64,000 nt of DNA from Ulvibacter antarcticus (GTDB lineage: Bacteria > Bacteroidota > Bacteroidia > Flavobacteriales > Flavobacteriaceae), in contig NZ_REFC01000013.1 of the NCBI RefSeq assembly GCF_003688405.1, forward strand, positions 558,001 to 622,000, in the 5' to 3' direction. This document shows, piece after piece, positions 28,348 to 38,233 of the stretch. The translations under genes and the position numbers were made by a program. Each line of letters opens with the position of its first letter. Position 1 is the first letter of the stretch. The notes below the pieces were generated by a model that was given only the letters and a program-made list of their open reading frames with translations, made no database searches and was not told the origin of the DNA.

Positions 28348-28929
28348 ATGAAAACCAAAATATTTGCACACCCTACTGCAGTGATTGATAAAGGATGCAC
28401 TATCGGTGAAAACGTAAAGATCTGGCATTTTTCACACATTATGCCCGATTGTATCATAGGCGATCGTTGTAATATTGGACAGAATGTCGTAGTATCACCT
28501 TTGGTTGTACTTGGGGTGAATGTAAAGGTGCAGAACAATGTTTCGATATACACCGGAGTGATTTGTGAAGACGACGTGTTTTTAGGACCCTCCATGGTTT
28601 TTACCAATGTAATAAATCCTAGAAGTGCCGTTAATAGAAAAAACGAGTACACCAGAACCCTTGTTAAAAAAGGAGCTTCAATTGGTGCAAATGCCACAAT
28701 CATTTGTGGTAATGAAATTGGAAAATATGCCCTTATTGGTGCAGGTGCAGTGATAACTAAACCAGTGCCCGATTATGCGTTACTCGTTGGAAATCCGGCG
28801 AAACAGATTGGTTGGGTAAGCGAATATGGTCATAGGTTGCAGTTCGATGATAATGGCTTCGGAAAATGTAGCGAAACCAACGAAAAATATCAATTAAAGA
28901 ATAATAAAGTAACTAAAGTAACCGAATAG
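28348..28929 (+). CDS. Left-handed beta-helix N-acetyltransferase (WlbB/WbpD-like)
   Basis: A 193-residue hexapeptide-repeat acyltransferase. I use the ATG at 28348; a TTG at 28315 adds non-conserved residues. The run HPTAVIDKGCTIGENVKIWHFSHI and later VGNPAKQIGWVSEYGHRL are typical of the UDP-2-acetamido-3-amino-glucuronate N-acetyltransferase group. This fits the next two genes, which resemble WlbA and WbpI in the UDP-ManNAc3NAcA route. It would acetylate the 3-amino group using acetyl-CoA. Confidence 0.82.
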   Translation: MKTKIFAHPTAVIDKGCTIGENVKIWHFSHIMPDCIIGDRCNIGQNVVVSPLVVLGVNVKVQNNVSIYTGVICEDDVFLGPSMVFTNVINPRSAVNRKNEYTRTLVKKGASIGANATIICGNEIGKYALIGAGAVITKPVPDYALLVGNPAKQIGWVSEYGHRLQFDDNGFGKCSETNEKYQLKNNKVTKVTE

Positions 28930-28955
28930 ATTCTTTGAAATTACTTTCAGAATAA

Positions 28956-29945
<990 letters not shown>

Positions 29946-31034
29946 ATGAAGATAGTTACAATTATTGGCGCTAGACCACAATTTATTAAGTCAGCTGCAG
30001 TAAGCCAGGCTATCATTGACTTTAATACTGAAAATTTAGGAGAAACGGTAGAAGAGATCATTGTACATACAGGGCAGCATTATGACTCGAATATGAGTGA
30101 TGTGTTTTTCGATCAAATGAATATTCCAAAACCTAAATATCATTTGGATATCAACGGACTTTCACATGGCGCCATGACCGGACAAATGCTGGAAGAGATT
30201 GAAAAAGTATTACAAACTGAAACCCCGGATTGGGTTCTAATTTATGGGGACACAAATTCTACATTGGCAGGGGCTTTGGCAGCTTCAAAACTCCATATAA
30301 AGGTGGCTCATGTTGAAGCAGGACTGCGTTCTTTTAATATGAACATGCCCGAAGAAGTAAATAGAATCTTAACAGACAGAGTAAGCACTATTCTTTTTTG
30401 TCCAACTGATTCGGCCATCGAAAATTTAGAAAAAGAAGGTTATAAAAATCTGGACATTACCATTGTTAAAAACGGGGATGTAATGTTGGATGCCAGTATG
30501 TTGTTCTCAGCTTTTGCGAAGGCTCCTTCGGAAAAATTGCCGAATTCTTTTTTATTGGCAACCATCCACAGAGCAGAGAATACTGATGATCCTAATAGAT
30601 TGAAGGGCATATTTAAAGCGCTGAATACTATTTCCGAAGAAAAACCGATCGTGTTACCCTTACACCCAAGGACTAAAAAATATATTGAAAAATACAATAT
30701 TCAATTGTCCCCCAATTTGTTTTGTATAGATCCGGTGGGATATCTGGAAATGTTATTTCTACTTCAAAATTGTGACATGGTATTAACAGATAGTGGTGGA
30801 TTACAAAAAGAAGCGTTCTTTTTTGAAAAATTCTGTCTAACACTTCGTGATGAAACCGAATGGGTGGAACTTATCGAAAATGGTTTTAATGTATTAGTTG
30901 GTGCTGATTATAACACCATTGTAGACGCATACAATGAGAAGAGTAGATCGACCCCGAATTTTTCTATGGATCTATATGGCAATGGGGCAGCTTCCAGGAT
31001 TATAATTGAGAATTTATTGAAATTCACCATTTAA
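29946..31034 (+). CDS. UDP-sugar 2-epimerase, WbpI/WlbD-like
   Basis: A 362-residue non-hydrolysing 2-epimerase, a divergent relative of the wecB product 2 kb upstream. It begins TIIGARPQFIKSAAVSQAI, and HVEAGLRSFNMNMPEEVNR and TDSGGLQKEAFFFEKFCLTLR match the group that epimerises UDP-GlcNAc3NAcA to UDP-ManNAc3NAcA rather than UDP-GlcNAc. The ATG directly follows the stop of the WlbA-like gene. Two epimerases in one locus imply two distinct manno-configured residues in the polymer, which is inference. Confidence 0.86.
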   Translation: MKIVTIIGARPQFIKSAAVSQAIIDFNTENLGETVEEIIVHTGQHYDSNMSDVFFDQMNIPKPKYHLDINGLSHGAMTGQMLEEIEKVLQTETPDWVLIYGDTNSTLAGALAASKLHIKVAHVEAGLRSFNMNMPEEVNRILTDRVSTILFCPTDSAIENLEKEGYKNLDITIVKNGDVMLDASMLFSAFAKAPSEKLPNSFLLATIHRAENTDDPNRLKGIFKALNTISEEKPIVLPLHPRTKKYIEKYNIQLSPNLFCIDPVGYLEMLFLLQNCDMVLTDSGGLQKEAFFFEKFCLTLRDETEWVELIENGFNVLVGADYNTIVDAYNEKSRSTPNFSMDLYGNGAASRIIIENLLKFTI

Positions 31035-31040
31035 GTAGTT

Positions 31041-32384
31041 TTGATACAACGGCTAAAAGGACTTTTAAATAGATATGGAGTTGGTGGAATTAAAAAGTCG
31101 CTGCATCTTGCTATATCACAAAGTTTCGTTGCGGTTCTATTTATACTTATAGATTATGTTTTTTCTAAACAGCTATCTATTTATGAATTTGGTGCATGGA
31201 AAGAAATATTCTTCCTATTCAATTTGGGGATACCCCTAGTAGCATTTGGTCTTCCAGAAGGTTATAAGTACTTTATTGCAAAAGATTCAAGATTCGAATA
31301 TTTTTTCAACAATGTACTCACGATTCTGTTAATAATATCAGTTGGTATTTTCATGATAATTGGACTAACCAATATTATGCATTTTTCAGGTCTAATTAAT
31401 TTGAAACAATATTATCTATATTCATTATTATTTCCACTTCCTTTAGTGGGCTTTTTATTGAATAAAACCTTACGTTACACATACATTAACCTAGACCAAG
31501 CCGAAAAACTGACTAAGCTGTCTGCTTATGGGGCAATTGGAAGTGTTATTGTAATATTGATAGGCGCCTATTTTGTAAGTCAAAGCAAGAGCCTAGTTAT
31601 TCTAGTTGCGATTTTGATTTATTTTTCAATCTTTTTTATACCATCGATTTTCTACCTAATTGCATTGCCTGGTATAAAATTGAAATTTGGAATGAACAAA
31701 ATAGCTGCTAGACAGATGTTAGTTTATGGCTTCCCTCTTTATTTAGCTACATTTGCCGGGATACTAAGTAACTATCTTGACAAATTAATTGTGAATGTTA
31801 CCAGTGATGAAGCGACATTTGCAATTTTCGCTGTAGGTGCTTTTGAAATACCGATATTCGCTATGCTAAGTGCTGCTTTTTCTCAACAGATTTTTCCTAA
31901 AATGGTGCGTTACGTTGAAGACGGTCAAGAAGACAAGGCGAAGGATATTTGGATTGACACAACAAGGAAGGTTTCATTAATTACCTATCCGATAATTCTA
32001 GTTGTGATGTTTTTTGCCGAAGAAATTATTTTTCTTATTTATAACAAAAATTATGCGGCATCAGTTATATTATTTAAAACATATTTATTAGTCGCACTAT
32101 TCAGAAATAATAGTTATGGGATACTGCTTACGGCGAAAGGTGAAACTAAAATAATTACCAAAGTATCATTGCTCATTTTAACTCTAAATTTAATTGTTTC
32201 ACTTACACTTTATTATTTCTTTGACTTAATTGGAATCGTTTTTGGAACGTTAATCTCAACATTTTGTATGTGGTTCTTTTACTTATATAGAGAAAGTCTA
32301 TTTAAAGCTTACTTTAAAGCTGTTATATTGAACAAAGCATTGTTAGTATTTACAATATTAATTATAATTCTATATTTTCTATGA
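31041..32384 (+). CDS. wzx: Oligosaccharide flippase (Wzx type)
   Basis: A 447-residue polytopic inner-membrane protein with 12 or more hydrophobic helices, of the polysaccharide-transporter MATE-like superfamily. It flips the undecaprenyl-linked repeat unit to the periplasm. N-terminal segments GGIKKSLHLAISQS and KQLSIYEFGAWKEI are typical of this family. It starts at TTG 31041: a stop lies three codons upstream and no Met occurs in the first 90 or so residues. The stop overlaps the next gene by 4 bp. Base composition is visibly more AT-rich from here to about 35.6 kb than in neighbouring genes. Confidence 0.88.
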   Translation: MIQRLKGLLNRYGVGGIKKSLHLAISQSFVAVLFILIDYVFSKQLSIYEFGAWKEIFFLFNLGIPLVAFGLPEGYKYFIAKDSRFEYFFNNVLTILLIISVGIFMIIGLTNIMHFSGLINLKQYYLYSLLFPLPLVGFLLNKTLRYTYINLDQAEKLTKLSAYGAIGSVIVILIGAYFVSQSKSLVILVAILIYFSIFFIPSIFYLIALPGIKLKFGMNKIAARQMLVYGFPLYLATFAGILSNYLDKLIVNVTSDEATFAIFAVGAFEIPIFAMLSAAFSQQIFPKMVRYVEDGQEDKAKDIWIDTTRKVSLITYPIILVVMFFAEEIIFLIYNKNYAASVILFKTYLLVALFRNNSYGILLTAKGETKIITKVSLLILTLNLIVSLTLYYFFDLIGIVFGTLISTFCMWFFYLYRESLFKAYFKAVILNKALLVFTILIIILYFL

Positions 32385-32965
32385 TTCGGTTTTTAAAGAT
32401 CTTTAGTTTCATCCCTTTTATAAAAAGATTAGTTTATAGAAAATATTATGCAACAGGTCTTGGAACGTACATAGTTAATTCGTTTTACAAAGTGATCTTG
32501 AGAATTAATGCTCCTGCAGATTTTTTGTGTCATTTTACTTCCAGAGTTAATTCCCCTAAAAAAATAAAATTTATAGGAAGCGATTTAAGTTCACAATATT
32601 TAAGTATGGCTACGTCCGGTGGCTGCTATTACCAAGCATTGAATGGAATTGTGATAGGTGAAGGTACGATCTGGTCATATAATTGTTGTTTTGTTAGTGC
32701 TAATCACTCATTCTTGAACCTTACTAAACACACAGAAACAGAACCTATTAGAATTGGTGAAAGAGTGTGGTTGGGTGCAAATTGTGTTGTGTTACCTTCT
32801 GTGTCAATAGGTGATTATTCAATAATTGGCGCTTCATCATTAGTTAGTAAGGATATCCCTGAATATACAATAGCTGTTGGAAATCCGGCAAGAGTTATTG
32901 CCAAACGATGCAAAATTTGTCTGTCTAAAATAAAACTTGAAGAAAACTGTCCTAACTGTTCATAA
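32381..32965 (+). CDS. Hexapeptide acyltransferase with a cysteine-rich C-terminal tail
   Basis: A 194-residue left-handed beta-helix acyltransferase of the WcaF/CapG group. The C-terminal repeats IRIGERVWLGANCVVLPSVSIG and VGNPARVI are standard, and the catalytic-type His lies in SANHSF. After the usual end the protein adds RCKICLSKIKLEENCPNC, two CxxC pairs 11 residues apart that could bind zinc. It probably O- or N-acylates a sugar of the repeat unit. It overlaps wzx by 4 bp and the next gene by one base (TAATG), so the three are likely translated together. Confidence 0.82.
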   Translation: MIRFLKIFSFIPFIKRLVYRKYYATGLGTYIVNSFYKVILRINAPADFLCHFTSRVNSPKKIKFIGSDLSSQYLSMATSGGCYYQALNGIVIGEGTIWSYNCCFVSANHSFLNLTKHTETEPIRIGERVWLGANCVVLPSVSIGDYSIIGASSLVSKDIPEYTIAVGNPARVIAKRCKICLSKIKLEENCPNCS

Positions 32966-34263
32966 TGAAAAACGTACTAATAATATCATATTCTTATCCG
33001 CCCTCTAATGCGCCGGCAGCGCAAAGACCTTTTTCGCTTGCAAAATTTCTAGATAAATCTAAATATAACGTTACGGTAATTACTTGTAGAAATGCCGATA
33101 GCTCCATAGGGTTTGACCTCTCTTTTAATGAAAATATAGAAGATGTTTCACTTATTAAAATTAATAGCCTAGTAGGATCAAACATTGGAAGTTATCGTAG
33201 CGCTGGTATGGTCTCAACAGCAAGTAAGACTAGTATAAAGGCAAAATTAAAGAAAAAATTATTTACTACTTTTTCTACCATGATTTTACCCGATAAAGCT
33301 ATTTTCTGGTATCCCAAAGTAATCTCTTATTTAAAGAAGAATAACACCTATATAGATAAAACTGATATCTTATTCACTACTTCTCCTTTATTTACTAATC
33401 ATTTAATAGGAAATTATATTAAAAAGCGAAACTCAAACATAAAATGGTTAGCAGATTTCAGGGATTTTCATTATGTTGAAAACTGGTCTCGGAAAAGTTC
33501 TCTAAAATCTATGTATCATAAGAGATTAGAACAAAAAGTGATCCGTCGTGCCAATATAATTACATTTATATCGGCAGCAATGCAAGAAGTGTATGAAAAA
33601 TATTACCTGAAAGAGAAACACAAAATGCATTATGTTTATAATGGTTTTGATATGGATGATTTTAAAGGACTTAGTATTGATACGCTCCAAAATTCTAGAT
33701 TGACAATTTTTTATGCGGGCAGCTTTTATAAGGGAGTTCGGTCCCCTTTTCCTTTATTATCAATTCTAGATAGCTGTTTTGAGAAGAAATATCTCACGCC
33801 TAATGAGATTGTGATTAAGATAGCTGGTAATTTTGAGCAGGATTTGCTTGAGGAAGCAAAAAACTACAAATCATTTTCGTGTATTGAATTCCTGGGAAGA
33901 ATTCCAAGAAGTGAAGTTTTAAACCATCTCACAAAATCAGACCTTTTGTGGTTAATTGTAGGCAATGAAATTACGCATTATACAGGAGTGCCTATAAAAT
34001 TTTATGAATACCTCGCTTCGAGAAGACCTATCATTAACTTTGCACCCCAAAACTCTGAGCCTACAAAAATTATTAAGGAGTTTGAGTTAGGGGTTAGTTT
34101 TGATTCTGAAAATACTAGTTCAGAAAAAGATCATAATCTTTTTAATACGTTGATTGAAAAGTACAGAAGTGGAAAAATGAATGCGCCTTTGGATGCAAAA
34201 TTAATAGAAGTTTTTACTCGCGATAAGCAGGCTAAAATATTTGAAGAATTATTTGAAGAATGA
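32965..34263 (+). CDS. Glycosyltransferase, GT4-like
   Basis: A 432-residue GT-B fold glycosyltransferase. The N-terminus IISYSYPPSNAPAAQRPFSL is the usual start of the family's acceptor domain, a region around residues 225-300 carries YNGFD and FYAGSFYKG at the domain boundary, and the C-terminal domain has FYEYLASRRPII before a helix rich in charged residues. The donor sugar cannot be read from sequence. It adds one residue of the repeat unit on the cytoplasmic face. It overlaps its neighbours by 1 and 4 bp. Confidence 0.82.
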   Translation: MKNVLIISYSYPPSNAPAAQRPFSLAKFLDKSKYNVTVITCRNADSSIGFDLSFNENIEDVSLIKINSLVGSNIGSYRSAGMVSTASKTSIKAKLKKKLFTTFSTMILPDKAIFWYPKVISYLKKNNTYIDKTDILFTTSPLFTNHLIGNYIKKRNSNIKWLADFRDFHYVENWSRKSSLKSMYHKRLEQKVIRRANIITFISAAMQEVYEKYYLKEKHKMHYVYNGFDMDDFKGLSIDTLQNSRLTIFYAGSFYKGVRSPFPLLSILDSCFEKKYLTPNEIVIKIAGNFEQDLLEEAKNYKSFSCIEFLGRIPRSEVLNHLTKSDLLWLIVGNEITHYTGVPIKFYEYLASRRPIINFAPQNSEPTKIIKEFELGVSFDSENTSSEKDHNLFNTLIEKYRSGKMNAPLDAKLIEVFTRDKQAKIFEELFEE

Positions 34264-34532
34264 AAAAGATATTTTTTACAATTTTTATTTTCCTCTCCTT
34301 TATTACGCAAACCATTGCAGAACCGGGTACGAATGCAATTTTATCAAGACTAACTTTTTCAGATACTTTTGACGATAAGGCGGATAGAATGGAATTGCAG
34401 ATAGCACGTTTTGAAAAAATCGTTGCCGCATTCAACCAAGGTTCTTTACAAAAACCATTATCGATAAATTCCTTGAAAAAAATTAATAGAGAACAGCAAG
34501 CTGAGAGGATTGCTTCATTAGTTTCTGAATGA
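34260..34532 (+). CDS. Small exported protein sharing the N-terminus of the adjacent polymerase
   Basis: A 90-residue protein beginning with a hydrophobic signal-like helix (residues 1-20) and a charged C-terminal half that looks helical (DKADRMELQIARFEKIV). Its first 35 residues match the start of the next gene: both read FIFLSFITQTIAEPGT and then SRLT.SD. The two DNA segments differ at many third positions, so this is not a recent copying error. The rest has no counterpart in the polymerase. ATGA overlaps on both sides indicate translational coupling. It may be a real partner of the polymerase or the remnant of a duplicated first exon-like segment; I do not recognise the family. Confidence 0.6.
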   Translation: MKKIFFTIFIFLSFITQTIAEPGTNAILSRLTFSDTFDDKADRMELQIARFEKIVAAFNQGSLQKPLSINSLKKINREQQAERIASLVSE

Positions 34533-35797
34533 AAAAGACCTTTATCTTAATATTTATTTTTCTTAGTTTTATTACACAAACTATAGCAGAACCAGGGACG
34601 CATCCTATTTTTTCTCGTCTCACGGTATCCGATTTCTTTGGGGCTTTGGCATTACTTTTTGGAATACAAACTTTACTAAAAGGTTTTATGCTTTCCGGGG
34701 TGTTTACAAAGACCTTTCAAATGGGTTTTATATTAGTAATGTGTTTCTTCCTTCCAATTATGTTCTCTTTGGATATACAAGCTTCAATAATTGAATGTTT
34801 TATCGTTTTGTTCTTGTTATTACTATCAATCATTATATTTCAGAATTATAAAGATAATCTACTCACACATCTATTTCCATTAATATTTTACACCGTTAGT
34901 GCAGCAGCTATACTGGGGTTTTACGATCTATTTGCAAGTATATCGGGGCTTCCCAGATTGTTTCCAGGGAGAACAGATGGAGAAGCACTTTCGGGTTTTA
35001 GAAATGCAGGACAGGCAGGAGCCTATTTTTTAGTTATGCTCACCATTCTGGTCCCCTTAAAGTACTCTTCTCTTAATGATTTATTATCTTCAAAAAACAA
35101 GAAGTTATTAAATATATCCTTAATACTATCTCTAATATTTATTTTTTTAACCGGAAAAATAGCTGCTTATATTGGGCTGGTTTTTGGAGTTATTTTCTTT
35201 CTTTTTTACAGAAGAAATGCAAAAGCTATTATTTCGGTATTCGTAGGCGTCTTAGCACTTTCAATATTGTGGGGTAATATGGAAACTCTTATGCCCGATA
35301 CCTATAACCGAATAAACTCAAAATATAAATCACGCGTTGTTCAAAACTTAAATACTGAAAGTGATAATGACAATGATTTTATACAGCGTAATTTTGGATT
35401 AGCACTCGAAGCTTTTGAAGACAGGCCACTTATTGGAACAGGAATCGGGGCTTTTTACGGAAGCTACTCAAGACATGAAGTACACAGCACGTATCTAAAA
35501 ATGCTGGGAGAAACCGGTGTTATAGGCACTATAGGTTATATACTTTTCATACTTGCCTTTTTAAGTCTATTTAGGATACGAAAACTTAAACAAACAAATC
35601 CTTATGCAGATTACATGGCAACAATGCTTCCTTTTTTATTAGGATGTTTTATTAGTTGGTCCTATACCTATCACCTTCGGAAAAGAGAATTTTGGATATT
35701 GCTTAGTTTAGTGGTCATTTGCAATTATGCAGCGCGACAATACAGTTTGAATCAACAAAAAGGTATCGGTGATGAGCTATCAGAAAATTTACAATAA
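34529..35797 (+). CDS. wzy: O-antigen polymerase/ligase family protein (Wzy)
   Basis: A 422-residue polytopic membrane protein with about 10-12 helices. The Wzy_C motif region is clear: RNFGLALEAFEDRPLIGTG, then HEVHSTYLKMLGETGVIG, with the periplasmic loop arginine and histidine typical of polymerases and ligases. In this position, between flippase and initiating transferase, it should polymerise the repeat unit on the periplasmic side. The first 35 residues are duplicated in the preceding small gene. Its 3' end overlaps the following gene by 26 bp. Confidence 0.83.
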   Translation: MKKTFILIFIFLSFITQTIAEPGTHPIFSRLTVSDFFGALALLFGIQTLLKGFMLSGVFTKTFQMGFILVMCFFLPIMFSLDIQASIIECFIVLFLLLLSIIIFQNYKDNLLTHLFPLIFYTVSAAAILGFYDLFASISGLPRLFPGRTDGEALSGFRNAGQAGAYFLVMLTILVPLKYSSLNDLLSSKNKKLLNISLILSLIFIFLTGKIAAYIGLVFGVIFFLFYRRNAKAIISVFVGVLALSILWGNMETLMPDTYNRINSKYKSRVVQNLNTESDNDNDFIQRNFGLALEAFEDRPLIGTGIGAFYGSYSRHEVHSTYLKMLGETGVIGTIGYILFILAFLSLFRIRKLKQTNPYADYMATMLPFLLGCFISWSYTYHLRKREFWILLSLVVICNYAARQYSLNQQKGIGDELSENLQ

Positions 35798-37145
35798 TGC
35801 CCCGTTGTTTGTTCAACAGACTTTAATTTCCATATTTAATTATCTGGCATACAAAAAACGTTATGGCGCGAAGTATGAAGAAAAACGGAAGGAATATCTG
35901 GCGAACAGAGGAGTCTCACTTCCGGAGTTGAAGAAAATTCAACAACAAAAATTTGACACCTTTATCGCACTCACTTTTGCAAATTCACCTTATTATAAAA
36001 AGGAATATGCAGATCGATTTAAGGGTATTAAACTGCCGCAGCTAACCACCATGCCCATTTTAGAGAAAAATACACTCAAAGAAAGGGTTACGGAGTTTTA
36101 TTCTACCTCCGTCGCAGAGGGTGTTCTTTCTAAGACAGGAGGGACTACAGGGAAATCTCTTGAAGTTATTTTCACTAAGGACGACATGAACGATCGTTTT
36201 GCAATGCTGGATGATTTTAGAGCCAGATTTGGGTATAAATTAGGCAAGAAAACGGCATGGTTATCGGGTAAATCAATTTTGACCCCAAAAGATGTTAAGA
36301 ACAATCGTTTTTGGAAAACCGATAATCTTTATAAAGTACGTTATTACTCCACGTTTCACATTAAAGATGATTTTTTAGGCCACTATTTAGACAACCTGAT
36401 GCAATATAAACCTGAATATATTTCCGGTTTCCCAACTGCAGTTATGGCTATTGCTTCTTACGGCCTGCAACATGGTATTGACTACCCTTCATCTATTAAA
36501 GCTATTTTCACCACTTCGGAAACCTTAACACCTACAATGCGTGCTGCAATTCAGGAATTTTTTAAAGCGCCTGTATATAATCAGTATTCCGCTTCAGAAG
36601 GAGCTCCATTTATTTTTGAATGTAAAAACCATAAGCTACACATGGAATTGCAATCGGGTATTTTTGAAGTATTAGATGGAAATGATCAACCCACTCAAGA
36701 AGGCAGGTTAGTAGTTACTTCCTTTACATCTAATGGGACACCTTTAGTTAGATACGATATTGGCGATGCGATTAAATTGAGTTCAGAGACTTGTACCTGT
36801 GGTAATAACAATCCGTTAGTGGAGGAAATTTTGGGTCGGACAGATGATTTTATTTATTCTCCGGAAAACGGAAAAATTCACCTTACCAATGTCGCCAACT
36901 CTATTAAGGACGTAAAAGGGATAGGAAAAATGCAAATTATTCAGAATCATGTAAACGAAATACTGTTTTTAGTGGTTGACGACGGAGGATTTGATGCTGC
37001 TTCCAGAAAAAAAATGGAAAGTAATTGGCGCGAACGGGTAGGAGATAAGATGAAGATTGAAATAAAAATAGTGCCGGAAATTAAATCAGAAAAAAGCGGA
37101 AAATTTAGAATAATAAAGAACACTATATATCATTTAGTCCCATAA
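35772..37145 (+). CDS. PaaK/CapK-like adenylate-forming enzyme
   Basis: A 457-residue member of the phenylacetate-CoA ligase/CapK group of the ANL superfamily. The ATP loop is KTGGTTGKSLEV, and YNQYSASEGAPFIFEC, VRYDIGD and a CTCGNNNP segment follow in the family order. Members embedded in capsule clusters have no firmly known substrate; they may activate an acyl group for attachment to the polymer. I choose the ATG at 35772 over a GTG one codon earlier. It overlaps the polymerase gene by 26 bp. A 161-bp gap with a promoter box follows. Confidence 0.85.
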   Translation: MSYQKIYNNAPLFVQQTLISIFNYLAYKKRYGAKYEEKRKEYLANRGVSLPELKKIQQQKFDTFIALTFANSPYYKKEYADRFKGIKLPQLTTMPILEKNTLKERVTEFYSTSVAEGVLSKTGGTTGKSLEVIFTKDDMNDRFAMLDDFRARFGYKLGKKTAWLSGKSILTPKDVKNNRFWKTDNLYKVRYYSTFHIKDDFLGHYLDNLMQYKPEYISGFPTAVMAIASYGLQHGIDYPSSIKAIFTTSETLTPTMRAAIQEFFKAPVYNQYSASEGAPFIFECKNHKLHMELQSGIFEVLDGNDQPTQEGRLVVTSFTSNGTPLVRYDIGDAIKLSSETCTCGNNNPLVEEILGRTDDFIYSPENGKIHLTNVANSIKDVKGIGKMQIIQNHVNEILFLVVDDGGFDAASRKKMESNWRERVGDKMKIEIKIVPEIKSEKSGKFRIIKNTIYHLVP

Positions 37146-37279
37146 ATTAAACGAGTGATTTAGTTTCGGCAGTTTGCATTGATAGGTACAAATCGCTGCA
37201 ATCGATATTATTTTAGAACGTTAAATACAGTTTTGAAGCAATTAATGTCTTACAAAAATTCACTACTGCCAAATAATTG

Positions 37280-37287
37280 TATTTTTG
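37280..37287 (+). promoter_or_regulatory. Bacteroidetes -7 promoter box
   Basis: TATTTTTG, an exact TAnnTTTG match, 19 bp before the deacetylase ATG at 37307. It lies in the longest gap of the second half of the capsule locus, so an internal promoter is plausible. Confidence 0.5.
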
Positions 37288-37306
37288 CAGCTGTAAACAC
37301 AAACCT

Positions 37307-38233
37307 ATGCTAAATTGGAAACCCCAAAATAAAAAAGCCGCGATATGCTTTACGATTGATGATATTCATCCAGCAAAAAGCACAGATGCTTATGAAGCTG
37401 GTGGCGATTTAGATAAGGGCGTATTGGGCTTGGTCATGGAGTTGTTAGAGAGGCATCCAAAGTTAAAAGTTACTTTGTTTACGACAGCAAGCTGGAGAGA
37501 GATTTCACCGGTTCCTACGCGTAAGGTTTTAGCTTCTATCCCTTCTATTAGAGACAAGTATTTTTTGGCAAAACGATGGCCGAAAGATAAGATGAATCTT
37601 GAGAACCATTCGGATTTCGTCAATTTTTTAAATACAATGGAACGTGCCGAAATTGCCTACCACGGGTTGTATCATGTACATAAAGGTTTGAAAATTCCTG
37701 TAGAGTTTCAAAATCAGACGAAAGAGGAATTCCAATTTATTGTTGCCGAGATGGTTCGTATTTTCGAACATGCCGGAGTAAATGCCGTTAAGGGAATTTG
37801 CCCTCCGGGATGGAATGCCCCACCTCAATTCTTAGAAGTACTAAAAGAACATAATTTCGATTTTGTTGCATCGGCACGCGACATTTTTACACCCATCACA
37901 GTAGATGCTGTAAATAAAATGAGTGGTATTTTGGATGTTCCACTTTTATATCCATGCAAGGTGGCAGATATAGGAATTACACATATCCCTTCAAATTTTC
38001 AGGCAAACTCTAAGATTGAACGAGCGAGAGCCATTCTTGATAATGGAGGATTACTCTCCATAAAAGCCCATATAATTAAAAATGCCATGGGCCACATTGC
38101 CCTAGACGGTGTGGATGAAATTTACATGAATTACCTCGACACTCTTTTAACTATTTTGGAGAACGAGTATGGAGATGATATCTGGTGGACTTCAATGGGT
38201 GAAATATCTAATCACATAAAACAAAACAACTAA
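37307..38233 (+). CDS. Polysaccharide deacetylase-like protein
   Basis: A 308-residue NodB-fold protein. The metal site appears as FTIDDIHP near residue 17 (the Asp pair), the His motif YHGLYHVHKG in the middle, and CPPGWNAPP as the third conserved block. It has no signal peptide, so it would act in the cytoplasm on a lipid-linked or nucleotide-linked sugar, or the fold has another role. I use the ATG at 37307; an upstream TTG at 37277 overlaps the promoter box. Its stop overlaps the next start (TAATG). Confidence 0.78.
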   Translation: MLNWKPQNKKAAICFTIDDIHPAKSTDAYEAGGDLDKGVLGLVMELLERHPKLKVTLFTTASWREISPVPTRKVLASIPSIRDKYFLAKRWPKDKMNLENHSDFVNFLNTMERAEIAYHGLYHVHKGLKIPVEFQNQTKEEFQFIVAEMVRIFEHAGVNAVKGICPPGWNAPPQFLEVLKEHNFDFVASARDIFTPITVDAVNKMSGILDVPLLYPCKVADIGITHIPSNFQANSKIERARAILDNGGLLSIKAHIIKNAMGHIALDGVDEIYMNYLDTLLTILENEYGDDIWWTSMGEISNHIKQNN

